Assembly: GCA_025603075.1 (NCBI GenBank)
Contig: MU626517.1
Span: 1-24,576, forward strand
Length of the DNA stretch: 24,576 nt
DNA from: Neoconidiobolus thromboides FSU 785
Taxonomy: Eukaryota; Entomophthoromycota; Entomophthoromycetes; Entomophthorales; Neoconidiobolaceae
Reading direction: 5' to 3'
Position numbers and translations under genes: made by a program. The stretch's first letter is position 1, and the number at the start of each line of letters is the position of its first letter. A model generated the notes under the pieces. The model was given only the letters and a program-made list of their open reading frames with translations, was not told the DNA's origin and did no database searches. This document shows positions 10,506 through 21,186 of the stretch, piece after piece.

Positions 10506-10838
10506 TTATATTAGAGTGGGGCTATAGCGCAGCTTTATGGCGTCACAAAGGCTGCTTGTTTAAAAAATTAGCATGGTTTTTAATTCAAATTAAATACTAT
10601 AATGCATTGTATGATCATCCAAAATTATGAATTTAACTATTGTCTTTTAATTTCTTGTTAATTTATCAATAATGACCCATATACTAGTTTATCGTTTACA
10701 ATATTTAATAAATGAAATAAGCTGTTTAAAAGATGTTGTATAAGTACTTACTTTAGTAGTTGTTATTTTATTTCTATCACTTTAATAAACGTATGTGACG
10801 CAAACTAAATCCAACACAATCTTTTTCAAAATTTTATT
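10506..10838. other. Convergent 3' spacer between SMC2 and COQ7
   Basis: 333 bp between the two stop codons, so both 3' UTRs fall here. AATAAA occurs on the plus strand at 10707-10712 and 10784-10789, candidate poly(A) signals for SMC2. On the minus strand AATAAA occurs at 10833-10838, immediately after the COQ7 stop. In DNA this AT-rich such hexamers are weak evidence. No gene seen. Confidence 0.4.
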
Positions 10839-11750
10839 TTAAACCTTGCTAGCAATATAAATTGCTGCCTTACAACCTGTTTGAATTACAGCAGTTAATA
10901 CTGAATGTAAAGGAGCCTAATAAAAAAAGGCAAAAGTCAAAAAATACAATATAATCGTTAAAATTATTTTACCTTCTGAGCATCATGATCAATTGCTGTT
11001 TCCAAGTGCTCTAACTCATCGTCTCTAAATTGTTTAATTGTCTATTTTAAAAAACTTAATAAAAACTCATAACTCGTATTCAATTTTAGTCCTTACCTTC
11101 CTCATTTCTTTCATCTCTTCTGTTTTAATTTCCGCCAAGTCTCTTAACTGACTATGGTTTAAAAAATGTTAACCTCTTATAAATTTAAAATAGATCAATG
11201 TTTCTGTAATCCACTTACTCATTATAATGCTCTCCAATCACTGTTTCCACTGCTTCGGTACAAGCCATTGCTGCCTCTTTGCCCATACTTGCGGTTACAT
11301 AACCAAGGGTAAAGCCTGCCAACTCCCATAATGGGGTAAGTGCGGTAGGACGTACTTTATAGTCACCAATTAAAGAGTTGAATTTAGATAAATGAAGCTT
11401 CTCTTGGTCCCACATGTGCTGTTATGAACAAGAAAAGTTAGCCTTAGGTATAATTATTTAAATTAGTTAATTAGAATTACCTTTATCAAAGGCTCTAATT
11501 TTGGGTCATTTTTAAAAACTTGATATTGACCCATATATATATAATTAGCTCCGATTTCTCCTGCTTGGTTGACTCTTAACATAGGTTTTAACATCTCTAG
11601 TTCTGCTGGAGTTAAGGATCTCTTTTCAATGGTCTCAGAGTTGGCTTGGTTTAAATTTCTGTATGTTGTAGATAAACTTTGTCTTATACACGTTGAATGA
11701 GTGAGCTTCTTTAGTATGACTTGAGTGCTTTTTGGTTTCGATATTGTCAT
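10839..11750 (-). CDS. COQ7: 5-demethoxyubiquinone hydroxylase, mitochondrial (5 exons)
   Basis: COQ7 is the diiron monooxygenase that hydroxylates demethoxyubiquinone in the penultimate step of ubiquinone synthesis, on the matrix side of the inner mitochondrial membrane. Exons in transcription order: 11750-11481, 11418-11219, 11151-11097, 11041-10973, 10916-10839, joining in frame to 223 residues. The diiron ligands are all visible: E65 (QAGEIGAN), E96 and H99 (MWDQEKLH), E148 (EAVE), E184 and H187 (DDELEH). The first 40 residues are basic and Ser/Thr-rich without acidic residues before E39, fitting a mitochondrial presequence. Introns are 62, 67, 55 and 56 nt. The protein continues to the usual C-terminus (AIYIASKV). 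It is convergent with SMC2 and divergent from the sorting nexin gene. Confidence 0.94.
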
Positions 11751-12310
11751 TTTGCAGTTTGATTTTTTTATAAGATATTGATAATAATGATTTTTCGATT
11801 TTTATAAATTTTCTATGATTTCATCTGATAAAATAATTTTACTAAACAATTGAGATTGATCAAAAAGAACGATAAAATCACTACGAATTTTTTTTGGTTT
11901 TAGAAAGTTTAACCATAAGCTAAGGAGAAATTTACTATGGCGTTTTATGCTGGTTTTTATGGCGTATTAGAGACTCATGTGGCTATAAAGTGAGCATTTT
12001 ATAAATAATCATAGTAAAAATTATAAAATCTTGTAAATTATTATATTATATTATATAGCAATAAAGACAATGTTTTATCAATGAAAATAAATAAAAAGTA
12101 TAAATTATATTTATAATGTTCAAGTTTTTGATGTTTAATTTTATTTCATTGCAAGCATTGATATTTCCTATTTTATTTTATAAAAAGCAACGGAAAAAAC
12201 ACTTGACATCATTGGTTCAAAAATAGCTCCTCGCTTGGCGTACCAATTTAGTTTCAAAAAACAAACAAAAAGGAGCATCATTCTTTTGATTTTTTAAACA
12301 TATAACAACA
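11751..12310. other. Divergent intergenic region between COQ7 and MVP1
   Basis: 560 bp that should contain both promoters. No clear TATA box is placed at a useful distance from either gene. A CCAAT pentamer occurs at 12240-12244, about 70 nt before the MVP1 ATG. The only coding-like stretch is the 57-nt ORF at 11937-11993. Confidence 0.4.
11937..11993 (+). CDS. Doubtful very small ORF (18 aa)
   Basis: ATG GCG TTT... gives MAFYAGFYGVLETHVAIK and a stop. About 39% GC over the 54 coding bases, against much lower in the flanks, is what drew attention. A GTGAGC/ATATAG intron (11990-12058) could extend it to 36 residues ending at 12116, but the added tail is a low-complexity Lys/Asn/Tyr stretch, and all confident introns in this window start GTA. 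I do not recognise the peptide. It may be a leader peptide, a fragment, or chance. Confidence 0.22.
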   Translation: MAFYAGFYGVLETHVAIK

Positions 12311-14802
12311 ATGAACGATCCACTACAATCTACAACCAATGATACATTATACGATGAAAGCCGTCTCAGTTATGCAGACGTAACCAAACTAAACTCAACA
12401 TTAGAGCCTGAACTAGACATTTCATTTAACATCAACGCTAATATATCACCTGAAATCAATCAACAAATTTTAGGAGAGGATCCTTGGAACACGGAAGATA
12501 ATAACGCTGTAAATATTAATGGCATATTTGGTAATTAATTAAAAATCATTAATTGATTGATTGGTTTATTAACTTTATTTCAGCCAATGTTAATCTACCG
12601 CTTTCTTTTGAGCGTACATTTAAGATGGCTTTACCTGATGAAGAAAACCAGATTACGGTAGCTGCCCTGGATAAGATCATTTCCTCTTGTGGGTTGCCGA
12701 AAGTTGTTTCTAACAAGGTAAAAATTGAATGGAGATTATTGAAGTTAATTTATAGTAATTATGTTTTATTAGATCTTGTTTTTGGTTTTAGGAATGAATC
12801 AAACACATATTTCTAAAACTGAGTTATTTGTGATTTTGGGGTTAATTGGTTTAGCACAAAAAAATATGGGTATTTAATCATAGCTACGTTAAGTTTTTTG
12901 ACTTATCTTTTAATTAGATGTTACGATTGAGAACCTTGAGTTGTATAAAAACGGTATTTTATGTTTAAGTCAGTAAGTTCAAAACTAAATAATGTTATAC
13001 CTAGATTTACCTGAACCATCTCTATCAGGTCTTGAAAATATCAATTTCCATTCTTTACGTAAGCAGAGACAGAAAAGTGATAATATGAATGATCCATGGA
13101 GAACAAGTCAAAGAGTTAGTAAAATAAAAGCGGAAGAAAAAGGAGGATCTATATCGTCTGTTGGGACATCAACTAAAGTAGGTACCAATAAATCAAAGTT
13201 GGGTGTGGATGATATACCTACCATAGGTGAAGATAGTGTAACTATTAAAGAAAGTAAGGAGATGGGAGGAATAATTTTTAAGTTTGTGAATTACATTGTC
13301 ACATCAAAGGTAATAATATTAATATATAACAGTATAATCATTGGTTTAATTACATATTTTTAATTAGGTACGGAATTGCTCAGTGATAAGAAGGTATTCT
13401 GATTTTTATTGGCTGAATGAGTTATTGTATAAAAGGTACCCTTATCGTATGTTGCCCATCTTGCCGCCTAAGAAATTCGGAGGTAATGAAATTTGAGAAA
13501 ATTAAGCGTAAAGATAGTAATATATGTTTAGGAAATAAAGCGTTTTTTGATGAAAGGAAGATTGGTTTGAATAGATACATTAATTTTTTGGTGGTCCACC
13601 CAGTGTTAAAAGATGATTCTATGCTAAACGTATTTTTAACAGAGCCCGTGGTAATATTGTCTAGGGATATATAAACGTTTGCTAATACTATCTAGGAAAT
13701 CACTACATATCGAGCTGAGAATACAGTACACACCTTTGAAGAGTTTAAATTTACAAGATTCAATTTTGATACTTACAATCTAGATGATCAACTGATTTTG
13801 CAACGTAAAGAAAGGGCAAAGAAAGAATTGGAGTTAGCTATTAAGCAGTATGATAAAATTTGCTTAGCGCTTAAAAGAATTACTCTTAGGCAGCAAGGTA
13901 TTTATTGATGGTATTAAATTAATAATTATTAAGATTACTGTTTTTACTAGCATCTGGAAAGGACTATGTTTTGTTAAGTCAGGCTTTAAGGTAAAAATTT
14001 AAGTTACAAATTAAACAAATATTAAAATAAGAATCAGTTCATTAGCAGATTATGAATCTAGATCTTTTGAGAATGATCCACTAAATTTAGTCCCTATCTT
14101 TAATCAATACAATGAAGTAGCTACTTATTTTGATAAGGCTGGGATAATATTGATCAATGACGTAATTTAATATATTTTATTTTATTAGTTAGTTTATAAT
14201 TTATTTTAGGCAGAAACGTTAGATAATGAAGCATTAGAAGGATTTAGAATACATCATTTGCATTTAATTGCATTAAAAGTAATATTAGCTACTGAAGTTT
14301 GACTTATATCAAGTATTTATATTAAATCTTAGGAACTGATTGAGAGAGTTGATAGTAAGAGAGAAGTAACAATTGAAGAAATTAAGGAGCGTATTCATAC
14401 TCAACAAATAGTAGTAGATTCTTTACCAAATGATCCAACTCACCAAATTGAAGCACAAAGAATTCAAAATTTAATAAATTCAGTAAGAAAATATACTAGT
14501 ATTAAATGAATTAATAATAATAATCAAAATAGGATGAAAAGGAATTACAAGAACAGGAGAAAAGAGTAGTGTTTATAAATTATTGTTTGATAAGTGAATT
14601 TGATTATTTTCACAGCAAACATTCACAGATGCTAGCTAATTATCAACAATTAGCAAATCTAGAATTGACTCATCATACTCAATTGTCTAGGGTTTGGAAG
14701 AACGTGGCTAATATTGTGGATTTATTACCTAATTGCATTCCACCTAAACAAAATGAAGAATCTCCTAAATCAAAAAATTCGATTTTAAATGATGGGGAGT
14801 AA
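12311..14802 (+). CDS. MVP1: Sorting nexin, Mvp1/SNX8 type (13 exons)
   Basis: Mvp1/SNX8 binds PtdIns3P on endosomes and forms coated tubules for retrieval of cargo to the Golgi. Exons: 12311-12530, 12584-12717, 12773-12869, 12918-12953, 13005-13309, 13368-13482, 13532-13650, 13696-13897, 13951-13990, 14038-14161, 14210-14278, 14333-14482, 14533-14802; these join in frame to 626 residues. An acidic, Asn-rich N-terminus with a DPW motif leads into a helical EH-like segment (about 74-150), then a low-complexity linker. The PX domain is about 245-345, with the phosphoinositide signature RRYSDF at 272-277, PPKK at 297-300 and R317. A long helical BAR-type region (about 375-600) ends with the family-typical segment around [19 protein letters not shown]. 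Introns are 45-58 nt. The acceptor of intron 9 is ambiguous (14031 or 14037). Confidence 0.9.
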
Positions 14803-15092
14803 TTTATACTACATTACTTTAATTTTGAGCTTAAGCTTAGTTTGTTGATTCAATTTTATTAATTTATCCTTATCTTTGCAATTTGATTGTTATAAATTAA
14901 ATTTATTTTATATTTTATAATTATGTTGTCTATCTTTTATATTATTATTTTATATTTAGTTGTATTTTGATATCATCAAAGTATAAATTATTAAGTATAA
15001 ATTATTTAAAAATTTGTTTGAAATTTATTTAAAATCATAAATTAGAAATATAAAATGTAAGAATAAGATATAAAGCACTTTTTTAAAAGTGA
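14803..15092. other. Convergent 3' spacer between MVP1 and ACLY
   Basis: 290 bp of almost pure AT sequence between two stop codons, holding both 3' UTRs. CACTTTT/AAAAGTG (15076-15091) forms a small hairpin just beyond the ACLY stop. Nothing coding is visible. Confidence 0.4.
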
Positions 15093-18000
15093 TTATTTAT
15101 GTTGAGACAATGAGGCAATATTTTCAGCACCGACCATAGTACGTTCTGAATTGACTGATTGTTCAGGTCCAGAAGTATAAGAAGCGGGATCAATATAAGA
15201 GATATCATCCCAAGGATGACGATAAAGACCTTGTTTCAATCTCTTTTGATCTAAGAAATGACCAATGAAACCAATAGATCTACCAAGTACAAATAAGCCA
15301 TTAAGGGCTCCAATTTTAATATATTCATCTGCTTCATTGGCTGTGAAAGCACCTGAAAATCTTAAAAGGTCTACAAAAGTAGCTGCTACTGCACCATCCA
15401 CATTTAAGATCAAATTATCTTTTTTAGCAGTGGTAACTTGCTCAACGGCTAATGCAAAATCTAAGATAGGAGTAGATGGGAAGTGCTCTTTAGCAAACCT
15501 CTTAACAATTTCTACACGAAGATCGGGGTTATTACGGGATTTGATACGATGTCCAATACCCATAATCAACTTGTTTTGTTTACGCATGGAACTTACAAAT
15601 TCTCTAGCTGAAAGTCCTTGATCATAAGCTTCAGCGAACATTTCAGCTGATGCATCCAAAGCACCTCCGAAACGTGGACCAATGGTAAGAAGACCTGTGC
15701 AAAGAGAAGAGACTAAATCTTTACCTGCACGTGCAGTAACAATAGTATTATGGGCACCGGATACAGCTGGCCCATGATCGGCAGTAAGCATTAATACCAT
15801 TTCAATAAATTGACAAGCATAAGCTGGTAAGCGACGCTTAAACCAAAGTAAACTTAAAACACCACCAATACCAATCTCTTCTTTAAATACATCACTGATC
15901 CTCATACCAGCATAAAGAAGTTCTTGGCCACGATCATCTGAGATAGTAGATACAAAAGCAGCTGGTTTACGGACGAGACCAAGCTCTACAGCCCATGAAT
16001 AATCAATTGGAATCTTTGGAGTTTCTGGTTCTGGACGTGGTTTAATGACACCTCCTTGAACTAATAAACGATAAGTTTCATCTAAAGATTTTGGTAATTC
16101 TTCAAAGGTTTGAGGTACAATAGCCCCAGCTTCACGTAATGCTCTGTTCTTAGCATCAGCTGTTTCTAAATCGGAGTTGGCCATTGAACCAGCATGTCCA
16201 AATTGTACATCAGTTTGGAACATCTTGGCACAAGTGCCAATACACCATGCAATTACTGGCTTGGTAATACGTCCATCTTTAATAGCTTCACATACTTTGT
16301 ATTCTTCTACACCACCAACTTCACCAAGTAAAACTAACATTTTACATTCTGGGTCTTGTTGGTAACGAAGTAAATGATCAATGAAGGTAGTACCAGGATA
16401 ACGATCACCTCCAATAGCGATACCTTCATACACACCATCAGTAGTAAGAGAAATAATATTATTAAGTTCATTGGACATACCGCCGGATTTAGAAACATAA
16501 GCTACTGAGCCAGCGCGATGTAATTTGGAGCTAACAATGTTGTCCATCATACCACCAGTATTTCCAATCTTGAAACAGCCCGGCTTAATACCACCTACGG
16601 TTGCTGGACCAATGATTAAAACATCTTCTTGTTTTGCTTTCCATAAAATTTCTCTTGCTCTTCTCTCTGGTACACCTTCTGCAATGATTGCAATTGATTT
16701 AATATTCTTTGCATTTTCAAGGATATCCATAGTAGATTCATGTACTGAACGACAAGAAGCAAAGTTTACAATGGTATCAACATTGGGGAATTGAGTAGTA
16801 GCCTCTTTGAGTGACTTAAAGACTGGGATCATAATCTCTTTGGTTCCCCAATAAAATTTTTGCATATGATTACCACCGAAAGTGTAGATCATAGCAGCAA
16901 CTGATGGCTCTTCACGTTTACAAATGAAATCAAAGTCTAGCATACCTTGAACTGCACGTGGCTGCATACCATAAACAAATGAAGCAGTTTTGTTTGAGAA
17001 GGGACGGAAAGCTGAAGCTGAAGCATCTGATGAATTATCAGTGCTTGATTCAGCTGTAGATTGAGTATTAGTTGCCTCTGTAGTTTTAGAAACATTACCT
17101 ACAGACTCTTTAATTGGTTGAGTATTTTGTTGAAGTAATTGAGGGGCAAAATTTTTAATTTCTTGACCTTTAAGTGCTAAAGGAACAATAGCAGTTATAT
17201 GTGTTTCAGGTCCAAAAACTTGAATATCTAAGCTTAATTCTTCAGCTAATTGACGAATAGAGCGTAAACCTTCTTGATAATTTGGACCAGCACGACGAAC
17301 AAAGATACGCACATTATGTTTAATCAATTGATGTTTATACTCTTTAAGGGAACGGGAGATTCCTTTAAAGGTAGCTGCTACGTTTGTAAAGTTAGCAATA
17401 CCACCACCAATAAATAAGATTTTGCCTTCTGGATGAACTCTATCGGATCTGGTCATTAAATCAAGGATTGTTTTGGAATATTCATAAGTTTGGGTTTCAG
17501 AAGGAGCTCCGGAATATTCACCATAATTGGCAAGCTCATTAGCGTACCCTAAAGCAGCGATAGCATCACTATAAACAACGGAAGCACCACCACCAGCTAC
17601 CATGGTCCAAATACGACCTTCACGGTTTAAGATGGTAAGTTTCAAACTTGCACCAGTTTTAGCGTCGAGATCAGCGATATAAGCTTCTTCAGCAGTAAGA
17701 TCACGACCAAATGGAGCAGGGAATTCCATAGGTGGCCCTTGGTCAACTCCTTTTACACTACTTGTATGAGCACGAGCAATAGACCATTTTGAACCAGCTT
17801 CAAACTCAGCTGTTTGATCAAGCTTAGCAGCAAGATCAAGATAATAAACTTGAGGGTGAGCAGTAGGATCAGAAGCTGGCGGGTCGAGTACAACCAAAGG
17901 ATTGATCTCAAGATAAGTGAAATGGAGATCAACATATACGGAATAAAGACGTGTAATAAAATTGATAAGCACGTCTTTTTTGGATGAGCTGATATTACCT

Positions 18001-18621
18001 AAAAGAGCGGCTTCAACTTTTTCTTTGGTTGGAAAGTCTTGACCTACAGGAATCATTAAGCGATGAGCTTTTGCGTCCACATCACCAACATCAATACCAC
18101 CCTCATGGGTGAATAGAATTTCATCACCTTCACGAACAGATTGGATACATATATAGTGTTCTGTATCTGCAGCGTGAGGAACAAAAGGTTCTACAACAAA
18201 TGATTTAAGTGTACCGGTTACAGTATCCACCTTAATTTGAGGTTAATAAATTAGCTATAAAAATAAATAAAAAATTTACCTTAACTTCTTTACCGGCATA
18301 TTGAGTAAGCCACTCTTTAACTTGGGCCCAATCGGCATTTAATAAAAGTAACCCAGACTTACCACGACGTTTAATCAATTGATCTGGTTTTGCTACCAAT
18401 TTGGTGGTCAAAAGCCATGGATTTTCAGTTTCCATTTCATTTAACTTTTGGGCAACAACTGTTGGTAGAGTATCATTGACTTCCTCAATCTTAAATTGGG
18501 CAATATGGGTAGGTGGAGGTACAAAGGTAGTATCTAAATCTTTTATCACTGGAGGAGAGTTTAATAGCCAGTGAGCTAATATTAGTTTGCCATCAAATTC
18601 ACGGATTGCTTTAGCAGACAT
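15093..18621 (-). CDS. ACLY: ATP-citrate lyase, single-chain form (2 exons)
   Basis: Cytosolic enzyme that splits citrate with CoA and ATP to acetyl-CoA and oxaloacetate, feeding lipid synthesis and acetylation. Exon 1 is 18621-18280 and exon 2 is 18230-15093; the 49-nt intron (18231-18279) is phase 0 and the product has 1159 residues. Order of parts: ATP-grasp/CoA-ligase N-terminus from [12 protein letters not shown], with EPFVPH near 128; citrate-binding region; a Ser/Thr-rich linker at about 491-524, where animal enzymes are phosphorylated; CoA-binding and ligase half with the phosphohistidine loop FGHAGSMAN (His793); and the C-terminal citrate synthase-like domain (about 859-1154) with [11 protein letters not shown] near 931-941 and GIGHRIKS at 1005-1012. 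Exon 2 opens with GTG (Val), not a start codon; the true start is in exon 1. The single-chain form, as in animals and non-ascomycete fungi, argues against Ascomycota. Confidence 0.96.
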
Positions 18622-18689
18622 TTTATTTTACAATTAATAATAAGTTAGTGTAGGGTAAATCAATTTTTGTCAAAACTTAAACTATTCTG

Positions 18690-18697
18690 TTTATATA
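18690..18697 (-). promoter_or_regulatory. TATA-like element of the ATP-citrate lyase gene
   Basis: TATATAAA on the minus strand, 69-76 nt upstream of the ACLY ATG. It is further out than in the intronless genes, which would fit a longer 5' UTR. Confidence 0.4.
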
Positions 18698-18778
18698 GTT
18701 ATGTGCTTATCTCTATTTTTTGTTGACGTAGAACTTTTTTGCTTAGGGGAGTAGTGGTGAGCATTAGATTTGTTTTTT

Positions 18779-18884
18779 ATTGGTTACGTTCGTTTTTCGA
18801 CCAATGGCTTGAACCTCTTAAACTAACTTTTATTAGGATTAAGTTGTAAGTGACTACTTCTTAAACGGATGCTTTTAATCCTAA
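18779..18884. promoter_or_regulatory. Two inverted repeats upstream of ACLY
   Basis: ATTGGT (18779-18784) and ACCAAT (18800-18805) face each other across 15 nt, giving a CCAAT pentamer on each strand. About 30 nt further out, TTAGGATTAA (18833-18842) is the exact reverse complement of TTAATCCTAA (18875-18884). They lie about 160-265 nt before the ACLY start codon. CCAAT boxes are bound by the Hap/NF-Y complex in fungi; binding here is inference. Confidence 0.35.
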
Positions 18885-20285
18885 GCTAATAGTTGAAAAT
18901 GGTACGATTGAATTGATTTGTTATATCCCTAGATCGTGGGAAAATAGTTGATAACTAAAGTTTAATTCAAAACTTGACCAATCAAATCTAATGAGAGGAT
19001 GACTCAAAAGTTAATATTATATAATTTTATTATCACAAAATAGTATGATGTGTAAGTTATAATCTAAAGGATTTTATTTAAGGATAACATCTAATCGTTT
19101 TATCAATTAAGTTTTATCATTTTATTAAGGTGGATAATTGAATTGAGAATATTTTTAATTTTTTAATTTTAATTTAATCATCTTTAAACCCTCGGATAAA
19201 TTCTAGCAATTTTAAATTTATTAATAGATAAAATTGCTAAGATATCATATACATTTTTATAACATATTTCAATTAGTAATTGTAATCCTAACACAATTCA
19301 ACAAAAAGTATAGCCTAGAGAATTTCTAAGTTTTATCAATAATATATTGATTCTATTAAAAAGATATAGCACTGACTACACTTAGGTGTCTTCCTACTTT
19401 TGAATTTGTTGTTGATTTCTTATGCAAATTTATTGATTATAATGTTTTAATCCTTAAATTTATAAGAAATTAGCAGTAAATTAAAAAGCATAAAAGGTGT
19501 CCAAATACAACCAGTGTACTAACAATTAATCAAAATATAAAGCGAATTTAAACAAGAAAATAAAGATTAAAACAGTTGCTTTAATGAAAGCAGGGAAAGT
19601 CAATACTTGGCAATGTATTTGCACAGTTTTATATTCTCAATAAAATCCTATTACTTTTTAATAATATTATGCAATAACTTTTGCCCAGTGGAAACACTTT
19701 AAAAATATTAACATGAGAAGAAAAGTTAAAATAAATAATACAAATGACCTAAGCTTAATAATATAGTGTTACTACATTTAAGTTTTTAATATTGTGAAAA
19801 TCAAAGTTATTATTATTTAAGATAAGATTGTAAAATTCACTTTCATGAATTTTTTTAAAATTTTAACTATAGAATTTATTATCATGCTTTTATTTTCTTT
19901 ATGAATTTTTATTATAGTATTTTGTAACTACTTGTTTTAAACAAACTCTAAATTTTAAAAGAGCTAAAATATATTTCTTACAAAAATCCATAAATATATT
20001 CTTACAATAAATGATATTTATATTTATATTTATATTTATATTTATATTTATATGATTTTTGTTTTATCTAAAAGTTATGAAGAAATCTTATAAAAGCACT
20101 AATCTGTAGTTTTGTTAAATGTTTTACTATTTAAAAAATAAAAATTTTGGTGTTGAAAATATGTCAATATAAAACTAAAATCTAAATTTAGTTTTTGGTA
20201 TTAATTTTAATCAAGATTTTGTTTATTATTAAAAGAATTAATTTTTATGCTTATTATATACATTAAGATTCAAACTAGTATAACA
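18885..20285. other. Gene-poor AT-rich spacer
   Basis: No ORF of useful length and no exon chain is visible on either strand. Apart from the ATATTT microsatellite (20014-20053) and the hairpin element that follows, I see only AT-rich single-copy sequence. Confidence 0.45.
20014..20053. repeat. Microsatellite (ATATTT)n
   Basis: Forty nucleotides of perfect hexamer ATATTT, about 6.7 units. Slippage-prone and probably variable in length between strains. Confidence 0.9.
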
Positions 20286-20287
20286 TA

Positions 20288-20536
20288 TGGGGATGTATTT
20301 TTGTATTTAAGAATTTTACTAACAATTTTTCCACGAAATAGCACAAAGATGGAAAAAGTAATGAAGCCAAAAAAACATAATCATATTCTTTAGTTACTTT
20401 TTTATGTCATGTTTAATCTAATTTAAAAAAAAATTCATATGGTGATGTTTTTTTTGGCTTCATTACTTTTTCCATCTTTGTGCTATTTCGTGGAAAAATT
20501 GTTAGTAAAATTCTTAAATACAAAAATACATCCCCA
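20288..20536. mobile_element. MITE-like foldback element, copy C (near-perfect hairpin)
   Basis: A 249-bp element between TA dinucleotides (20286-20287 and 20537-20538). Its terminal arms (20288-20378 and 20445-20536) are reverse complements over 91 and 92 nt; the only difference I found is one A in a homopolymer run. The ends read TGGGGATGTATTTTTG. A second CATATGGTGATG end lies inside at 20436-20447, so the right half looks like a complete single unit and the left half an inverted copy of it. The core order (AAGAATTTTACTAACA, CCACGAAATAGC, AGATGGAAAAAGTAATGAAG) matches copies B and D. No coding capacity. A transcript through it would fold into a long double-stranded RNA. Confidence 0.85.
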
Positions 20537-20538
20537 TA

Positions 20539-21186
20539 TGCTGATATTTCACTGCCAACAATTTTAATTCTTTGTATTATAAATGTGAAAAAAGATGAGG
20601 ATATTATAATACTTGTTCAATTACTGTGTTGTTTTATCTGCTTTTGATATTTTTATAGCAATTTTTAAAGTGGTTTATATAACTAATAATGTTTTATAAA
20701 ATCTAACTTCAATTTTATCCTGCTTCCAGGATGTTTATAAGGGCTAACTTGATTGCTAAGCAGCAATTAAAAGAAAAAAGAACATTTTTATTATGTAGTT
20801 GATATAAAAGCTATAAAAGATAACCTTTTCTCTGGTAGAGCCAACTATTATTAAAACTTTAAACATAAATATAAACATGAAGTTAATAATATAGCACCTT
20901 TCAATTTTTATTTTCATTATTAAAAGCTACCTTTTATTTAAAAAGTGATCTTGCATTTTTAAACTTATCTATTTACTAAGATATATCAGCCATATTTAAT
21001 TTTAATAAAGATATCACATTTACTGATCTTGTACACATATTTTAAAATTCATTAAAAGTTATCATCTATAACCATTATATCTAATATCTGATTTGTACAA
21101 TTAAATTAAACAATATGAAATTATTTAAAAAACCAATAAATAAGATACCAAATTAATATAAACAGTTTTTATTTTAACATCTGAAT
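20539..21186. other. Intergenic spacer downstream of the CFEM-like gene
   Basis: About 650 bp with no gene. Two small hairpins are visible, ATCCT/AGGAT near 20717-20732 and ATTGCT/AGCAAT near 20751-20767. Neither has the T-run or GC content that would suggest a specific function. Confidence 0.35.

Noticed and set aside
15265-16794. Plus-strand ORFs of 62-118 codons opposite ACLY
   Set aside because: Antisense shadows of the long ACLY exon; no independent signal for translation.
15093-18230. ATP-citrate lyase as a 1045-residue ORF starting at 18230
   Set aside because: The apparent start is a GTG valine codon at a splice acceptor; the conserved N-terminus is in the upstream exon 18280-18621.
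18779-18850. tRNA gene suggested by a B-box-like GGTTCAAGCC on the minus strand
   Set aside because: The flanking bases do not pair into a T-stem (mismatches at two of five positions) and no A-box or acceptor stem lies at the right distance.
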